Shown piece after piece: positions 24,570 through 32,781 of a stretch of 64,000 bases of DNA. Location of the stretch: contig JACQAZ010000029.1 of NCBI GenBank assembly GCA_016194705.1, forward strand, positions 17,373 through 81,372, in the 5' to 3' direction. Position 1 is the stretch's first letter; each line of letters opens with the position of its first letter. The stretch comes from Elusimicrobiota bacterium (lineage in GTDB: Bacteria > Elusimicrobiota > Elusimicrobia > UBA1565 > UBA9628). The notes beneath the pieces were generated by a model. That model made no database searches. It was not told where the DNA came from and worked only from the letters and a program-made list of their open reading frames with translations. The translations under genes were made by a program, and so were the position numbers.

Positions 24570-26020
24570 TGGCCAGACGCGCCCGCAAGTCGCGCGCCGA
24601 CAACCAGCGCTGGGAGCACATGGTCCAGGCCCTGCGCCTGATGAACTTCACCTTCAACAACGTCAAACTATATCCTCCGACGCACACCGAGGTCGCCGGC
24701 TCGATCGGCAAGCTCCACGAGCTGCTCACCCCCATCCTCGAGGAGCAGGAAGACGTCGGCTTCGGCTTCATGGACGAGCTGCTCTACATCGAAGGCTCGA
24801 TGTCGCTCGAGGAGACCGCCCAGAACCAGATGCTCGTCGACCGCTTCAACCGCTGCCGGGTCAAGTACCTGACTCTCATGAAGGGCCTCTCGAAGGACGA
24901 TCTGCTCGGCTTCTTCACGGTCATCAACGCCGAAGCCACCAAGCCCACGACCGAGCATCCGGCCGAGCTCATCGAGAAGAAGGGCATAAAAACGATCCAC
25001 CTCATCGAGGCGGAGGTCGACGAGCTCGCGAGCAAGTCGAAGATGCTCAAGAAAAAAACCCTCTTCGACTGGTACCAGAAGGCCGTCGCGACGCTCTCGG
25101 CCGCCCAGCTCGAGCTGCGCGACAAGGAGGAGGCGGACCTAAAAGCCCTCTACCGCCTCGTCGACGACATGATGGCGACGATCCGGAGCAAAGGTCCAGG
25201 TCCATTCCTGCTATTGCCCCTGCTTGGCGCAGGAATGGACCCGCACCTGACGCACGCCGTCAACACCGCGATCCTCTCGTGCGCGCTCGGCGACGCGTAC
25301 GGCCTCAACACCGGACAGATCAACACCCTGTGCGCCGCGGCCTACCTGCACGACCTCGGCAGGATCACGATCCCGCCGGAATGGGCCGCGGACCACACAC
25401 CGCTCTCGCGCGAGGAGCGCGAGGTCGCGCGCCAGCACGCGGATTGGGGCTTCAAGCTGCTCCTGCGCAACGAGGAGGTGCCGCCCCAGACCGCGGTGCT
25501 CGCGGCCGAGCACCATTCCCCCGCCCTGGGCAAACCCGAAGGGGACGGCTACCATCCCGACGTTTTCCACAAGATATTGGCCCTGGCCGACGCCTACGAC
25601 CTCGCCCGCACGACCGACAAGTACTACTGGAAGAAGCATCCGCAGGAGCGCGCGCTCTGGCGCATCGTCAACCGCCGCGGCGTCCTGTTCGACGCCACCT
25701 TGGTCAAGCTCCTCGTCAACGCGGTGGGCTTCTATCCCATCGGGACCTTGGTCCGCGTCGACGACGGGCGCCGCGGGATCGTGGTGCGCGCCGGCGCGAC
25801 GAACCCCGCCCGTCCCAAGCTCTTCCTGTTCGAGGAAGCGGGAACCCCCGCCTCCCCCGGGGAGGAGCCGCCGCCCGTCATCCTCGATCTGGGCGAGCTC
25901 GGCGAAGACGGGTTGGGCTTCAAGCACTCGATCACGTCGGTGCTCAAGCCCGAGGCCGGGCTCGACCTGCGCGCCGAGATCGACAAGAAGAAGGAATACC
26001 TGCTCAGCTACACGATCTGA
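24569..26020 (+). CDS. HD-domain protein, degenerate HD-GYP type
   Basis: A 483-residue protein. The N-terminal about 110 residues (LYPPTHTEVAGSI to LLGFFTVIN) match the same domain in the previous gene. The HD phosphohydrolase core follows: HLTHAVNTAIL near 222, AAYLHDLGRITIP near 260, and AAEHHSP near 310. The position of GYP reads GDGYHP, so it is HD-GYP-like but not canonical; cyclic-di-GMP cleavage is therefore uncertain. A C-terminal beta-rich tail with VRVDDGRRGIVV is typical of HD-GYP proteins of this kind. It closes the four-gene operon. Confidence 0.8.
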   Translation: MARRARKSRADNQRWEHMVQALRLMNFTFNNVKLYPPTHTEVAGSIGKLHELLTPILEEQEDVGFGFMDELLYIEGSMSLEETAQNQMLVDRFNRCRVKYLTLMKGLSKDDLLGFFTVINAEATKPTTEHPAELIEKKGIKTIHLIEAEVDELASKSKMLKKKTLFDWYQKAVATLSAAQLELRDKEEADLKALYRLVDDMMATIRSKGPGPFLLLPLLGAGMDPHLTHAVNTAILSCALGDAYGLNTGQINTLCAAAYLHDLGRITIPPEWAADHTPLSREEREVARQHADWGFKLLLRNEEVPPQTAVLAAEHHSPALGKPEGDGYHPDVFHKILALADAYDLARTTDKYYWKKHPQERALWRIVNRRGVLFDATLVKLLVNAVGFYPIGTLVRVDDGRRGIVVRAGATNPARPKLFLFEEAGTPASPGEEPPPVILDLGELGEDGLGFKHSITSVLKPEAGLDLRAEIDKKKEYLLSYTI

Positions 26021-26027
26021 GGCGGCT

Positions 26028-26411
26028 CTAGCTGAGCCCGGACTTGGCCAGGATCTCGGCCACGACCTGGAGGAGATGATCCTTGCGATACGGCTTGGCG
26101 AGAAAATAGGTGCTCCGGTCCGCGTCGACGCTCTGCATGATGTGGTTTTGGTCGGCCGAACTCAGGAACAGGACCGGAATGTCCCGAGTGTCCACCAGCA
26201 TGCGCAGGCGTTTGTGCAGGATCGAGCCGCCGCCCGCCGGCATCATGTAATCTGTGATGATCAGCGCGGGCTTCCCGGCCAGGACCATGGCCAGCGCCTC
26301 GACCGTGTCGCCCGCGATCCGGCACTGATGGCCCGCCGAACTCAGGGCGTGCAGGATCAGGGTTCCCAGATCGGAGTCGTCTTCGACGACCAGGATGGAG
26401 GCACCGGCCAT
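26028..26411 (-). CDS. Stand-alone response regulator receiver protein
   Basis: A 127-residue single receiver domain: acidic pair VVEDDSD near residue 10, phospho-acceptor ITDYMMPAGGG near 53, LFLSSAD near 82 and the conserved Lys in LAKPYRKD near 107. No output domain is attached, so it likely acts by protein contact, as CheY-like proteins do. It lies 5 bases after the CBS-domain gene and is probably co-transcribed. No histidine kinase is in the window. It converges on the HD-domain gene. Confidence 0.92.
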   Translation of the reverse strand: MAGASILVVEDDSDLGTLILHALSSAGHQCRIAGDTVEALAMVLAGKPALIITDYMMPAGGGSILHKRLRMLVDTRDIPVLFLSSADQNHIMQSVDADRSTYFLAKPYRKDHLLQVVAEILAKSGLS

Positions 26412-26416
26412 GAGAT

Positions 26417-26866
26417 CTAATGCGGCGCTGGGCCCTCGGCACCGGCCGCCGCGCCGCCGACGAAAGTCTCGAGGAACTTCTCATCCTGGTACATCTCCTT
26501 GAGCACGCGGGAGAGATCGGTCAGCGAGACGATGCCGACGACCTTGCCGCCCTCGGTGATCGGCAAGTGGCGGAACTCGCCCTTGCCGAGGCACTCGAAG
26601 ACCTTTTCGAGCGACTCGGAGCTTTCCACGGTGACGAGCTTCTTGGTCATGACCTTCGAGACGGCCGTCTTGCGCGGGTCGAGCTTCTCGGCCACGACGC
26701 GCCGGGCGATGTCGCGCTCGGTGAAGATGCCCAGGGGCTCGGCGGCGTCGCCGACGAAGACCGAGCCGATGTTGGATTTCTTCATGACCTCGGCGGCCTT
26801 GGTCACGGTGGCCTCGGGCGAGACGCACACCACGTCTTTCATCAGGACCTTCGCCGTATAGCCCAT
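26417..26866 (-). CDS. Two-CBS-domain protein
   Basis: A 149-residue protein made of two CBS domains, the first around VSPEATVTKAAEVMKKSNIG and GIFTERDIARRVV, the second around VTVESSESLEKVF and GIVSLTDLSRVLKE. Such pairs bind adenosyl nucleotides and act as energy or redox sensors. The ATG at 26866 was preferred over 26884 because a GAGGGGG ribosome site precedes it. It is 15 bases beyond the preceding small exported protein gene. Confidence 0.9.
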   Translation of the reverse strand: MGYTAKVLMKDVVCVSPEATVTKAAEVMKKSNIGSVFVGDAAEPLGIFTERDIARRVVAEKLDPRKTAVSKVMTKKLVTVESSESLEKVFECLGKGEFRHLPITEGGKVVGIVSLTDLSRVLKEMYQDEKFLETFVGGAAAGAEGPAPH

Positions 26867-26880
26867 GGTTTTCCCCCTCG

Positions 26881-27207
26881 TCATTGGCGCAGGTAGATCA
26901 CCGATTGCTGCACCCCTTTGTACTTGTACTCGAAAACGATCTGGTTGCCGTCCTTGTTGAATTTCCCCGGGCCGCGAATCTTCGAGGCCGAGAGCACGAG
27001 CTGGGAACCCTTGACCTTGTAAGTGCCCTTCTCGGTGGACATGCTGTAGGTTCCGTCCTCCTTGAGTACCAGGGGCGGGCTCGTGCAGCGCCCGGCTCGG
27101 GTCCCGACGTTGAAGCTCCAGCAGCGGTAGTGCCCCGCGGCTTTCGATTTTTCGGCGGCGCGAGCTTGAAAGGACAGGGCGCAAAGCAGGAGAGCGAGGA
27201 TCCTCAC
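26881..27207 (-). CDS. Small exported protein
   Basis: A 108-residue protein with a signal peptide (MRILALLLCALSFQARA) and a small beta-rich mature part with strands KEDGTYSMSTEKGTYKVKG and IVFEYKYKGVQQSVIYL. Two Cys could pair. No family was recognised. The GTG at 27207 has a textbook TATAAT 6 bases upstream, and no ATG gives a full signal peptide. It is the first gene of a small operon with the CBS and receiver proteins. Confidence 0.75.
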   Translation of the reverse strand: MRILALLLCALSFQARAAEKSKAAGHYRCWSFNVGTRAGRCTSPPLVLKEDGTYSMSTEKGTYKVKGSQLVLSASKIRGPGKFNKDGNQIVFEYKYKGVQQSVIYLRQ

Positions 27208-27213
27208 CCCGCG

Positions 27214-27219
27214 ATTATA
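27214..27219 (-). promoter_or_regulatory. Extended -10 box of the small exported protein operon
   Basis: TGCTATAAT on the minus strand, 6 bases before the GTG at 27207. Confidence 0.65.
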
Positions 27220-27242
27220 GCACGCTCGAACCCAAAAGGCGA

Positions 27243-28508
27243 TCAGGCTCCGCGGCGGCGCCGCGCAAGCCAGATCAGAGGGCCGGCCGTCAAATAGAGG
27301 CCGAAGACCGCGGCCGGTATGAAGGAGTAGAGCCCCAGCGCGGCGAGCGGGATCACGGCGGCCAGGCCGACGGCCGCGGGAAGCAGCAGCGCCTTGACCC
27401 CTCCCTTCTTGAACGCGGGATAGGGCAGGCGCGAGGCCATCGCGCCGGCGGCCAGCAAGGTCGCGGCGACGGCGACGGGAGCCGCCCAGAGGGCCGGCAG
27501 CGAGGCGAGAATCAACGCCGTCGCGAGGATCACGCCGGCGCCTCCCGGTATGGGCAGCCCGGTGAACGAGTCGCTCTTCTTGTGCGGCGTCCGGCCGTCT
27601 TCCTCCGCGTGAGCGCCGACGTTGAAGCGCGAGAGGCGGAACCAGCCGGCGGTGGCGAACAACGCCGCGATCGGGAAGCCCCAAACGCCCAGGGCGGGCA
27701 GGAGCGCCGCCTTGAAGATCAAGAGCGCAGGCGCGACGCCGAACGAGACGATGTCCGCCAAGGAATCGTAGTCGATGCCCAGCGGGTTCTTGACCTTCAA
27801 GGCCCGCGCCGTGCGGCCGTCGAGCGCGTCGAAGACATTGGCCGCGATGACCGCCGCGACCGTCGGTACGATCTTTCCTTGGGAGGCCAAATAGGCGCCG
27901 GCCAGCCCGCTCCAGAGATTGGCCGTGGTCACGAGATTAGGAAAGATATTGTACCAGCGCGGGGTCTCCTTGACGGGCGGCGGAGGCGCCGCGGGCGCGG
28001 TCCTCTCAGGGAGCGAAGAGGCCGAGGGCGAAGGCCTTTCATGAGAAGGGGCCGATCCTTCGACAGAAGTCCGGGGGGCCCCGCCCCCGTCGGCCCATTT
28101 GTCGAACGCGTAGTCGAGGACGTGATTCGGCCAAGGGTCGTGCGCGGGTTCGGATGCGCTTTGCTCCAGCTTCGCCCCGACGACCTCGAGTCCCGGCAGG
28201 ACGCCGTTTTTTTCCGCCTCGGGAGCCGCGGCAGCCGGTCCGGGAGGCTGGAGCTCCGCGGCCAAGGCGGCGAAATCTGCGATCTTCAGCAAACCGACTT
28301 CGGGAATCGCCGCCCCCAATTGCGGGATCGTAACGCCGTCCGGCGCCGGAACGCCGAGCTTCAGGGGATCGATGACGATAGGGAGCAGTTCCTTCGCTCC
28401 GGGCGCGACGCGGATCACGGGCTCGCCGCCCGGGCGGCCTTCAGAAAATGAAACGGCCGAAGCGGGCAAAGAACTACAGAGGACGGCGATGAGCAGCGCG
28501 GCGCGCAT
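27243..28508 (-). CDS. pssA: CDP-diacylglycerol-serine O-phosphatidyltransferase with exported extension
   Basis: A 421-residue protein. Residues about 190-421 are a CDP-alcohol phosphatidyltransferase with the diagnostic D-x2-D-G-x2-A-R-x8-G-x3-D-x3-D motif (DALDGRTARA to DSLADI) and several membrane spans; this PssA type makes phosphatidylserine, precursor of phosphatidylethanolamine. The first about 185 residues are unusual: a signal peptide (MRAALLIAVLCSSLPASA) and a Pro/Ala-rich segment. I chose the ATG at 28508 since TATAAT at 28516-28521 overlaps the ATG at 28517. PgsA-like activity is possible, but the motif context favours PssA. Confidence 0.85.
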   Translation of the reverse strand: MRAALLIAVLCSSLPASAVSFSEGRPGGEPVIRVAPGAKELLPIVIDPLKLGVPAPDGVTIPQLGAAIPEVGLLKIADFAALAAELQPPGPAAAAPEAEKNGVLPGLEVVGAKLEQSASEPAHDPWPNHVLDYAFDKWADGGGAPRTSVEGSAPSHERPSPSASSLPERTAPAAPPPPVKETPRWYNIFPNLVTTANLWSGLAGAYLASQGKIVPTVAAVIAANVFDALDGRTARALKVKNPLGIDYDSLADIVSFGVAPALLIFKAALLPALGVWGFPIAALFATAGWFRLSRFNVGAHAEEDGRTPHKKSDSFTGLPIPGGAGVILATALILASLPALWAAPVAVAATLLAAGAMASRLPYPAFKKGGVKALLLPAAVGLAAVIPLAALGLYSFIPAAVFGLYLTAGPLIWLARRRRGA

Positions 28509-28515
28509 GGCCTTC

Positions 28516-28521
28516 ATTATA
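28516..28521 (-). promoter_or_regulatory. -10 box of pssA
   Basis: TATAAT on the minus strand, 7 bases before the ATG at 28508. Confidence 0.6.
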
Positions 28522-28594
28522 GGAAGCGCCGCTCCCAGGTTCATAGGGCCCATTGGGGAAAAAATCTCGGTCCAATGGTCCCACGATACTGTGC

Positions 28595-28600
28595 TACAAT
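28595..28600 (+). promoter_or_regulatory. Extended -10 box of the 28607 gene
   Basis: TGCTACAAT, 6 bases before the ATG at 28607. Confidence 0.6.
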
Positions 28601-28606
28601 CGGGTC

Positions 28607-29155
28607 ATGGACAAGACCATCGCCCTGGCCTGCCTTCTGCTGTCCTCGCCGCTATTCGCCTCGTCGACGGGACCCGAGTCGCTGCGGGCCGCCTCTTCCA
28701 ACGCCTTCTCCTCTCTGGCGGTCTTCAAGCCGAAGGCCGTCTCCTCCCCCGCTGTCCCGGCCAAGGCCGTGGAGAAGACTCCAGTCAAGGCGGCGGCGTC
28801 CCAGTTCGTCCACGTATCGGGAAGCGTCAACTTGAACGGCAGCGGCAACGTCATGCACGGCTCGAGCTTTGTCTGGGTCGATTTCTCGGGCTACGCGAAC
28901 GTGACGGACTCGACCGGACGCATCACGAGCAATTCCACCTGGTTCAACCGCAGCGTCGGCTGCAACGTGAGCGGCGGCTGGGTCCACTGCAACGACTGGC
29001 CGCAGTGGTCGGTCCAGTTCTACAAGGACGGCCGGTATGTCGGCAGCGGCACGGTCGGCGGCAGCATCAGCGCCTCCGCCTACGCCCCCAACGGCTTCTT
29101 CTCCGCCAACTCCTTCACCTCGCTCTCGGGCGACGTGATGGTCTCGGAGCCTTAA
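28607..29155 (+). CDS. Exported beta-rich protein of unknown function
   Basis: A 182-residue protein with a signal peptide (MDKTIALACLLLSSPLFAS), an Ala/Pro/Lys linker to about residue 65, then a Ser/Gly/Asn-rich domain with alternating strands (FVHVSGSVNLNGSGNVM, then WSVQFYKDGRYVG). It is likely periplasmic or surface-located. No family was recognised. The start is fixed by the -10 box and signal peptide; divergent from pssA. Confidence 0.7.
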   Translation: MDKTIALACLLLSSPLFASSTGPESLRAASSNAFSSLAVFKPKAVSSPAVPAKAVEKTPVKAAASQFVHVSGSVNLNGSGNVMHGSSFVWVDFSGYANVTDSTGRITSNSTWFNRSVGCNVSGGWVHCNDWPQWSVQFYKDGRYVGSGTVGGSISASAYAPNGFFSANSFTSLSGDVMVSEP

Positions 29156-29163
29156 AGCCGGCC

Positions 29164-29928
29164 TTGGCTCCGCGCACCTTCTCCGAGCTGCTCAGCGACA
29201 GCCTGCTCCTGCTCAAGGAGAGCGCTCCCGAGTGGCTGGCCATCGTGGCCGCGGGCCTGCTCCCCGGCCTGGCCGTCACGACCACCGTTCTCCTCGCGCT
29301 GGGACTCACCGAGCTTCCCGCGCTCAAGGACGCCATTGCCCAGGGCGAGCCGGGCGTGGTCCTGCCCTTGCTGGCGGCGGGCCTCGTCGACCGGGCCTGC
29401 GGCGCGCTCTCCATGCTGGCCCTGCTGCGCGCGGCCGCCGCGCGCGACATGGGCCTTGATGTGGGAGTGCGCAAGGCCTACGCCGACGCTCTGCCGCGCC
29501 TGATCCCGTTCGCTCTGGCCCAGCTGCGGGCCCTGCTCTCCATCGCCTGGGGCCTGCTGCGCCTGCTCTGGCCCGGCCTCAAGCTCTGCGTCCTCTATTC
29601 CTTCGTGCCGGTGGCCTGCGTCGTCGAGGACCAAAGCGGGGAGCGGGCCCTGAGCCGCAGCGCCGCCGTCGCGGGCGCCGACCCCGCCAAGACCTTCGGG
29701 AACCTGGCGGGAGCCTCCGCTTTGGCCTGCCTCTGCTACGGCGCGCTGGCCTTCGTCCTGACCGCGGCGATGACCTTCCCGCGGACGGCCATGCCCGGCG
29801 GGGAGTCCCTGCCCGAGGCCATGCTGCTGCGCTTCATGGACCGCCTGCTCAGCGGCCTTGTCTTCGGCTGGCTGGCGGGATTCTCGATCCTGCTCTACCG
29901 CGATCTCGCGCCCGCCGCCGCTCGGTAA
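29164..29928 (+). CDS. Multi-span membrane protein of unknown function
   Basis: A 254-residue protein with about five hydrophobic spans, beginning MAPRTFSELLSDSLLLLKES from TTG at 29164, 8 bases after the previous stop. No ATG or GTG is available in frame without losing the first helix. The pattern FSELLSDSLLLLK...W and CVVEDQSGERALSRSAAVA resembles the large family of glycerophosphodiester-phosphodiesterase-like membrane domains that are often unannotated. Function unknown. Confidence 0.65.
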   Translation: MAPRTFSELLSDSLLLLKESAPEWLAIVAAGLLPGLAVTTTVLLALGLTELPALKDAIAQGEPGVVLPLLAAGLVDRACGALSMLALLRAAAARDMGLDVGVRKAYADALPRLIPFALAQLRALLSIAWGLLRLLWPGLKLCVLYSFVPVACVVEDQSGERALSRSAAVAGADPAKTFGNLAGASALACLCYGALAFVLTAAMTFPRTAMPGGESLPEAMLLRFMDRLLSGLVFGWLAGFSILLYRDLAPAAAR

Positions 29929-30034
29929 AGCCCCTCGGTCGAAAGACCTAGTCCCGTCTGGGACCAAAGACTGCCTCCCTTTGGCCCCACTGGCATTCGT
30001 TCGGGAACCGGTTTGGAGCTAAACTACGGCTACC

Positions 30035-31111
30035 ATGCGAAAATTGATCCTGGCTTTGGCGCTCATCGTCCCGGCATCTTCGTTCGCCGCCGACCCCGAC
30101 GTCGAGACCTTCAAGAAACAATTCGCGGACCAGGAGCAGATCCTGCTGTCGGGAGTCCTCGCCGACCCGGGCCAGGCCTCCGAGTTCGCCACCGACGCCA
30201 AGGCCGGCAGCTTCGAGACGGTCAAGCTGAAATGGTACGGCCGCATCTCCGCTTTCTCCTCGGGCTATCTCGCAGCGCCGCACGTCAACAACGACAAGGC
30301 CGCCGAGGTCCGCGCCATGGTCGAGCCCGCCGAGTGGGCCATGCTCATGACGACTTTGCGCAAGATGAAGGACGGCGGCCTCCTCCAGCAGGGAAAGATG
30401 AACGTCTTCATCGGGATGATCGACGACGCCAACGCGGACCTCAAGCGCGGCGACACCGAGGCCGCGCACAAGGTCGTCAAGATGGGCCGCGACGAGCTCG
30501 CCAAGGCCCTCAACGAATATCTGGCCTCCCCCAACGGCAAGGCGGGCCTGGCCCAGCCCCCGAAGGATAAGCCCGTGGCGCCGCCCAAGTCCTCCCAGCC
30601 CCCCAAGCCGGCACATCCCGACAAGAAGACCCCCGAGGTCAAGGAGCCCGTGGTCGCGGGAACTGCGTCGGACGACGACGAGGCGGCCAAGGCCCGCGCG
30701 CAGGCCGAGAGGATCCGCAACGAGCTCCAGAACGGCGGCAACGGCTCCAAAGGCTACGAGGGCGACAAGAATTCCGGCGGCGCTCCCGTCGTGATCGGAG
30801 GCGGGACCACCGGCAACGGCTCCGTCGAGCTACAACCCTCCGGCCCCGGCGCAAAGCCCAGTCTCGTCGTGAAAGGCCCGCCCTCCCCCGCGGGCGAGGG
30901 CGACGACATGGACGAGCTCCACAAGATGAAGAAAGAGGTCAAGGGCCACAAGTCGCTCTTCGCCACCATCGGCGGCGGCCTGCTGGGCGCCATCATCGGG
31001 GGCTTGATCGGCATGATCTTCGGCCCCGTGGGGATGATCGTCGGCGCCGCGGCGGGCGCCGCGGCGGGCGCCTACGGCGGCCACGCGATCGGCAAGAAGC
31101 TCTGGGGTTAA
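30035..31111 (+). CDS. Exported protein with C-terminal glycine-zipper
   Basis: A 358-residue protein: signal peptide (MRKLILALALIVPASSFA), a helical region to about 175, a Pro/Lys-rich linker, a Gly-rich stretch, and a hydrophobic glycine-zipper at the C-terminus (GGGLLGAIIGGLIGMIFG, then AAAGAAAGAYGG). Glycine zippers anchor or oligomerise proteins in membranes, as in outer-membrane lipoprotein SlyB-type domains. TAAACT lies 9 bases before the ATG. No known family for the N-terminal part. Confidence 0.75.
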   Translation: MRKLILALALIVPASSFAADPDVETFKKQFADQEQILLSGVLADPGQASEFATDAKAGSFETVKLKWYGRISAFSSGYLAAPHVNNDKAAEVRAMVEPAEWAMLMTTLRKMKDGGLLQQGKMNVFIGMIDDANADLKRGDTEAAHKVVKMGRDELAKALNEYLASPNGKAGLAQPPKDKPVAPPKSSQPPKPAHPDKKTPEVKEPVVAGTASDDDEAAKARAQAERIRNELQNGGNGSKGYEGDKNSGGAPVVIGGGTTGNGSVELQPSGPGAKPSLVVKGPPSPAGEGDDMDELHKMKKEVKGHKSLFATIGGGLLGAIIGGLIGMIFGPVGMIVGAAAGAAAGAYGGHAIGKKLWG

Positions 31112-31114
31112 GGG

Positions 31115-31579
31115 CTACTTGATCAGCCGTCTCGCGGCCAGATACCGCTTCCTGTAGTAATCGCTGTAAAGGCTCTCCTCGCGCACGCCGATCTCGTGCT
31201 GCGAGAGATGGATGAAGATGCCGTTGTTGACGTAGATCCCCACGTGCCCCACGATGCGGCTGGCCTTCTCGCCCGAGAAAAACACGAGGTCCCCCATGCG
31301 CAGCTCCTTGGACGACTTGACGCGCGCTCCGAGGATCGACATGTCGACCGCCGTGCGCGGCAGCGCGATGCCGTGGGCCGCGAAGACCAGGCCTACGAAG
31401 TCGGAGCAGTCCTTGGGGTTTTTCCCCTTGAAGTTCTCCTCCGGCAGGTAGGTCTTGGCCGTGCGTATGACGGCCTTGGCCTTCTGCGGGACCGGCGCGG
31501 GCTTCTTGGGCCTGCGCCCCGCGCAGCCCGCGATCGAAGACGCGGCCACCAAAGCCAGAATCAGGACCTTCCTACCCAT
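31115..31579 (-). CDS. NlpC/P60 peptidoglycan hydrolase lipoprotein
   Basis: A 154-residue lipoprotein (lipobox SIAGC near residue 18) with an NlpC/P60 cysteine peptidase domain. Catalytic Cys is in DCSDFVGLVF near residue 58, the His in VGHVGIYVN near 112, and the third polar site in IHLSQH near 128. Such enzymes cut peptide stems in the cell wall. Its 5' end overlaps the upstream membrane-protein gene, and it converges on the glycine-zipper gene. Confidence 0.9.
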   Translation of the reverse strand: MGRKVLILALVAASSIAGCAGRRPKKPAPVPQKAKAVIRTAKTYLPEENFKGKNPKDCSDFVGLVFAAHGIALPRTAVDMSILGARVKSSKELRMGDLVFFSGEKASRIVGHVGIYVNNGIFIHLSQHEIGVREESLYSDYYRKRYLAARRLIK

Positions 31580-32018
31580 GGCGTTTGAGCTCGGCGGCGA
31601 GCGCGAGCAGGAACGGCGGCAGGAACAGCACGAGCCCCCAACCCATCCAGCGGTGCTGGTCCTCGTTGTGGAGCTTGGGGTCGCCGAGCGCCGAGACCTC
31701 GGGGGCCTGGGGCAGGTAGAAGACCAGCACCTGATCGTCGGCGCTCAGGGAAGCGAAGGGCGGGTTGCCGTAGCCGGCTTCTCCGGTTCCCCGGTAGGTC
31801 TTCTCGCCGGCGCGGAAGGCGTACTCCACTTTCCTGCCTCCGATGAGGTCCTTGCCGGTGACCCAGCCCTGGGTGTGGATGCCCCTCTCGTAGAGCGTCT
31901 GATGGAGGCGCCAGTCTTGGTGCTTATAAAGGAAGGCGGCCATCAGGGCCGAGCAGAGCAAAATGACCCAGACGATGGGGCGCAGGGCCTTGAGCTCCGC
32001 GATCAAGGTGCGCAGCAT
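31572..32018 (-). CDS. DUF3592-like membrane protein
   Basis: A 148-residue protein with a span near residues 15-35, an extracytoplasmic beta domain (GWVTGKDLIGGRKVEYAF, VFYLPQAPEVS) and a second span near 125-143. The layout fits DUF3592-type proteins. It overlaps the NlpC/P60 gene and lies 1 base after the gene upstream, so the three form an operon. Function unknown. Confidence 0.7.
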   Translation of the reverse strand: MLRTLIAELKALRPIVWVILLCSALMAAFLYKHQDWRLHQTLYERGIHTQGWVTGKDLIGGRKVEYAFRAGEKTYRGTGEAGYGNPPFASLSADDQVLVFYLPQAPEVSALGDPKLHNEDQHRWMGWGLVLFLPPFLLALAAELKRHG

Positions 32019-32019
32019 C

Positions 32020-32676
32020 TTACGGCTTGAGCTTGGCCAGCAAAGCGCCGGTCTTGGCGTCGATGTAGTAGTTCAGCGGGCCGCCGAACTCGCCGACGAT
32101 CCAGAAGGTCCTGCCGAACAGCCGCGGGTCCTGGTAGTACCTGCCCTTCGCGTCCAGGGCCGCCCGCAGGATCGCGTGGTACTTGATTTCGCCCCCTTGG
32201 ATCAGGCCGCTGCGCATCGCTCGATAGAGGGCCTCGCCGCTGTCCACGGACATCTCGGTGACGCAGGTCCCCTCGAAGCCGTAGCGGTCGGTGTAGTCGC
32301 CGCCGCGGTCGAGCCTGGTCGTGTAGACGTTGTAAGGGATGGTCTCGGTCTTGCTGTTGAGAAGAGGCCCGACCGCCTCGATGATGTTGATGCTGAACTC
32401 GTCGCGCTTGGTCCCGGTTTCGCCCGGGGGACGGAAATAGTAGGTGAAGCCGTTGTAGTAGACCGTGCTGGGGCCCGGCGGATCCGAGTGGTGGCTAACG
32501 TTGACGGAAACGTCGAGCCCGCCGAGGCAGGCGTCGGGCTTCCATTGCCGCCGCGCGAGCTTGACGGCGCCCGAGACCAGACGCTGGGCGCCTTCGCCCT
32601 GCTGCGGGGTGGGGCTCGCCGCCCGAAGGGGCGCGGCGGCGAGGAGCAGCGAGAGGGATAGGGCTGTCGTGCGCAT
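32020..32676 (-). CDS. Exported protein of unknown function
   Basis: A 218-residue protein with signal peptide MRTTALSLSLLLAAAPLRAAS and a beta-rich mature part containing two Cys and many Tyr (STVYYNGFTYYFRPPGE). No family was recognised. TATCCT lies 8 bases before the ATG. It is the first gene of an envelope operon with the DUF3592-like and NlpC/P60 genes. Confidence 0.7.
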   Translation of the reverse strand: MRTTALSLSLLLAAAPLRAASPTPQQGEGAQRLVSGAVKLARRQWKPDACLGGLDVSVNVSHHSDPPGPSTVYYNGFTYYFRPPGETGTKRDEFSINIIEAVGPLLNSKTETIPYNVYTTRLDRGGDYTDRYGFEGTCVTEMSVDSGEALYRAMRSGLIQGGEIKYHAILRAALDAKGRYYQDPRLFGRTFWIVGEFGGPLNYYIDAKTGALLAKLKP

Positions 32677-32712
32677 GCCGCCCTAGGATAGCACCCGAAG
32701 GAGCCTTTCGCA

Positions 32713-32738
32713 AGGGGACTTTGACAGGGGACTTTGGC
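32713..32738 (+). repeat. Tandem 14-base repeat upstream of the XdhC-type gene
   Basis: AGGGGACTTTG occurs at 32713-32723 and again at 32727-32737, 14 bases apart, about 45 bases before the transcription start expected for 32782. It could be an activator or repressor site. Confidence 0.5.
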
Positions 32739-32767
32739 TCCCTTCCTATCTACCCATCCGAGCTTGC

Positions 32768-32773
32768 TATAAT
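32768..32773 (+). promoter_or_regulatory. Extended -10 box of the Moco operon
   Basis: TGCTATAAT, 8 bases before the ATG at 32782. Confidence 0.65.
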
Positions 32774-32781
32774 CTAGCCGC

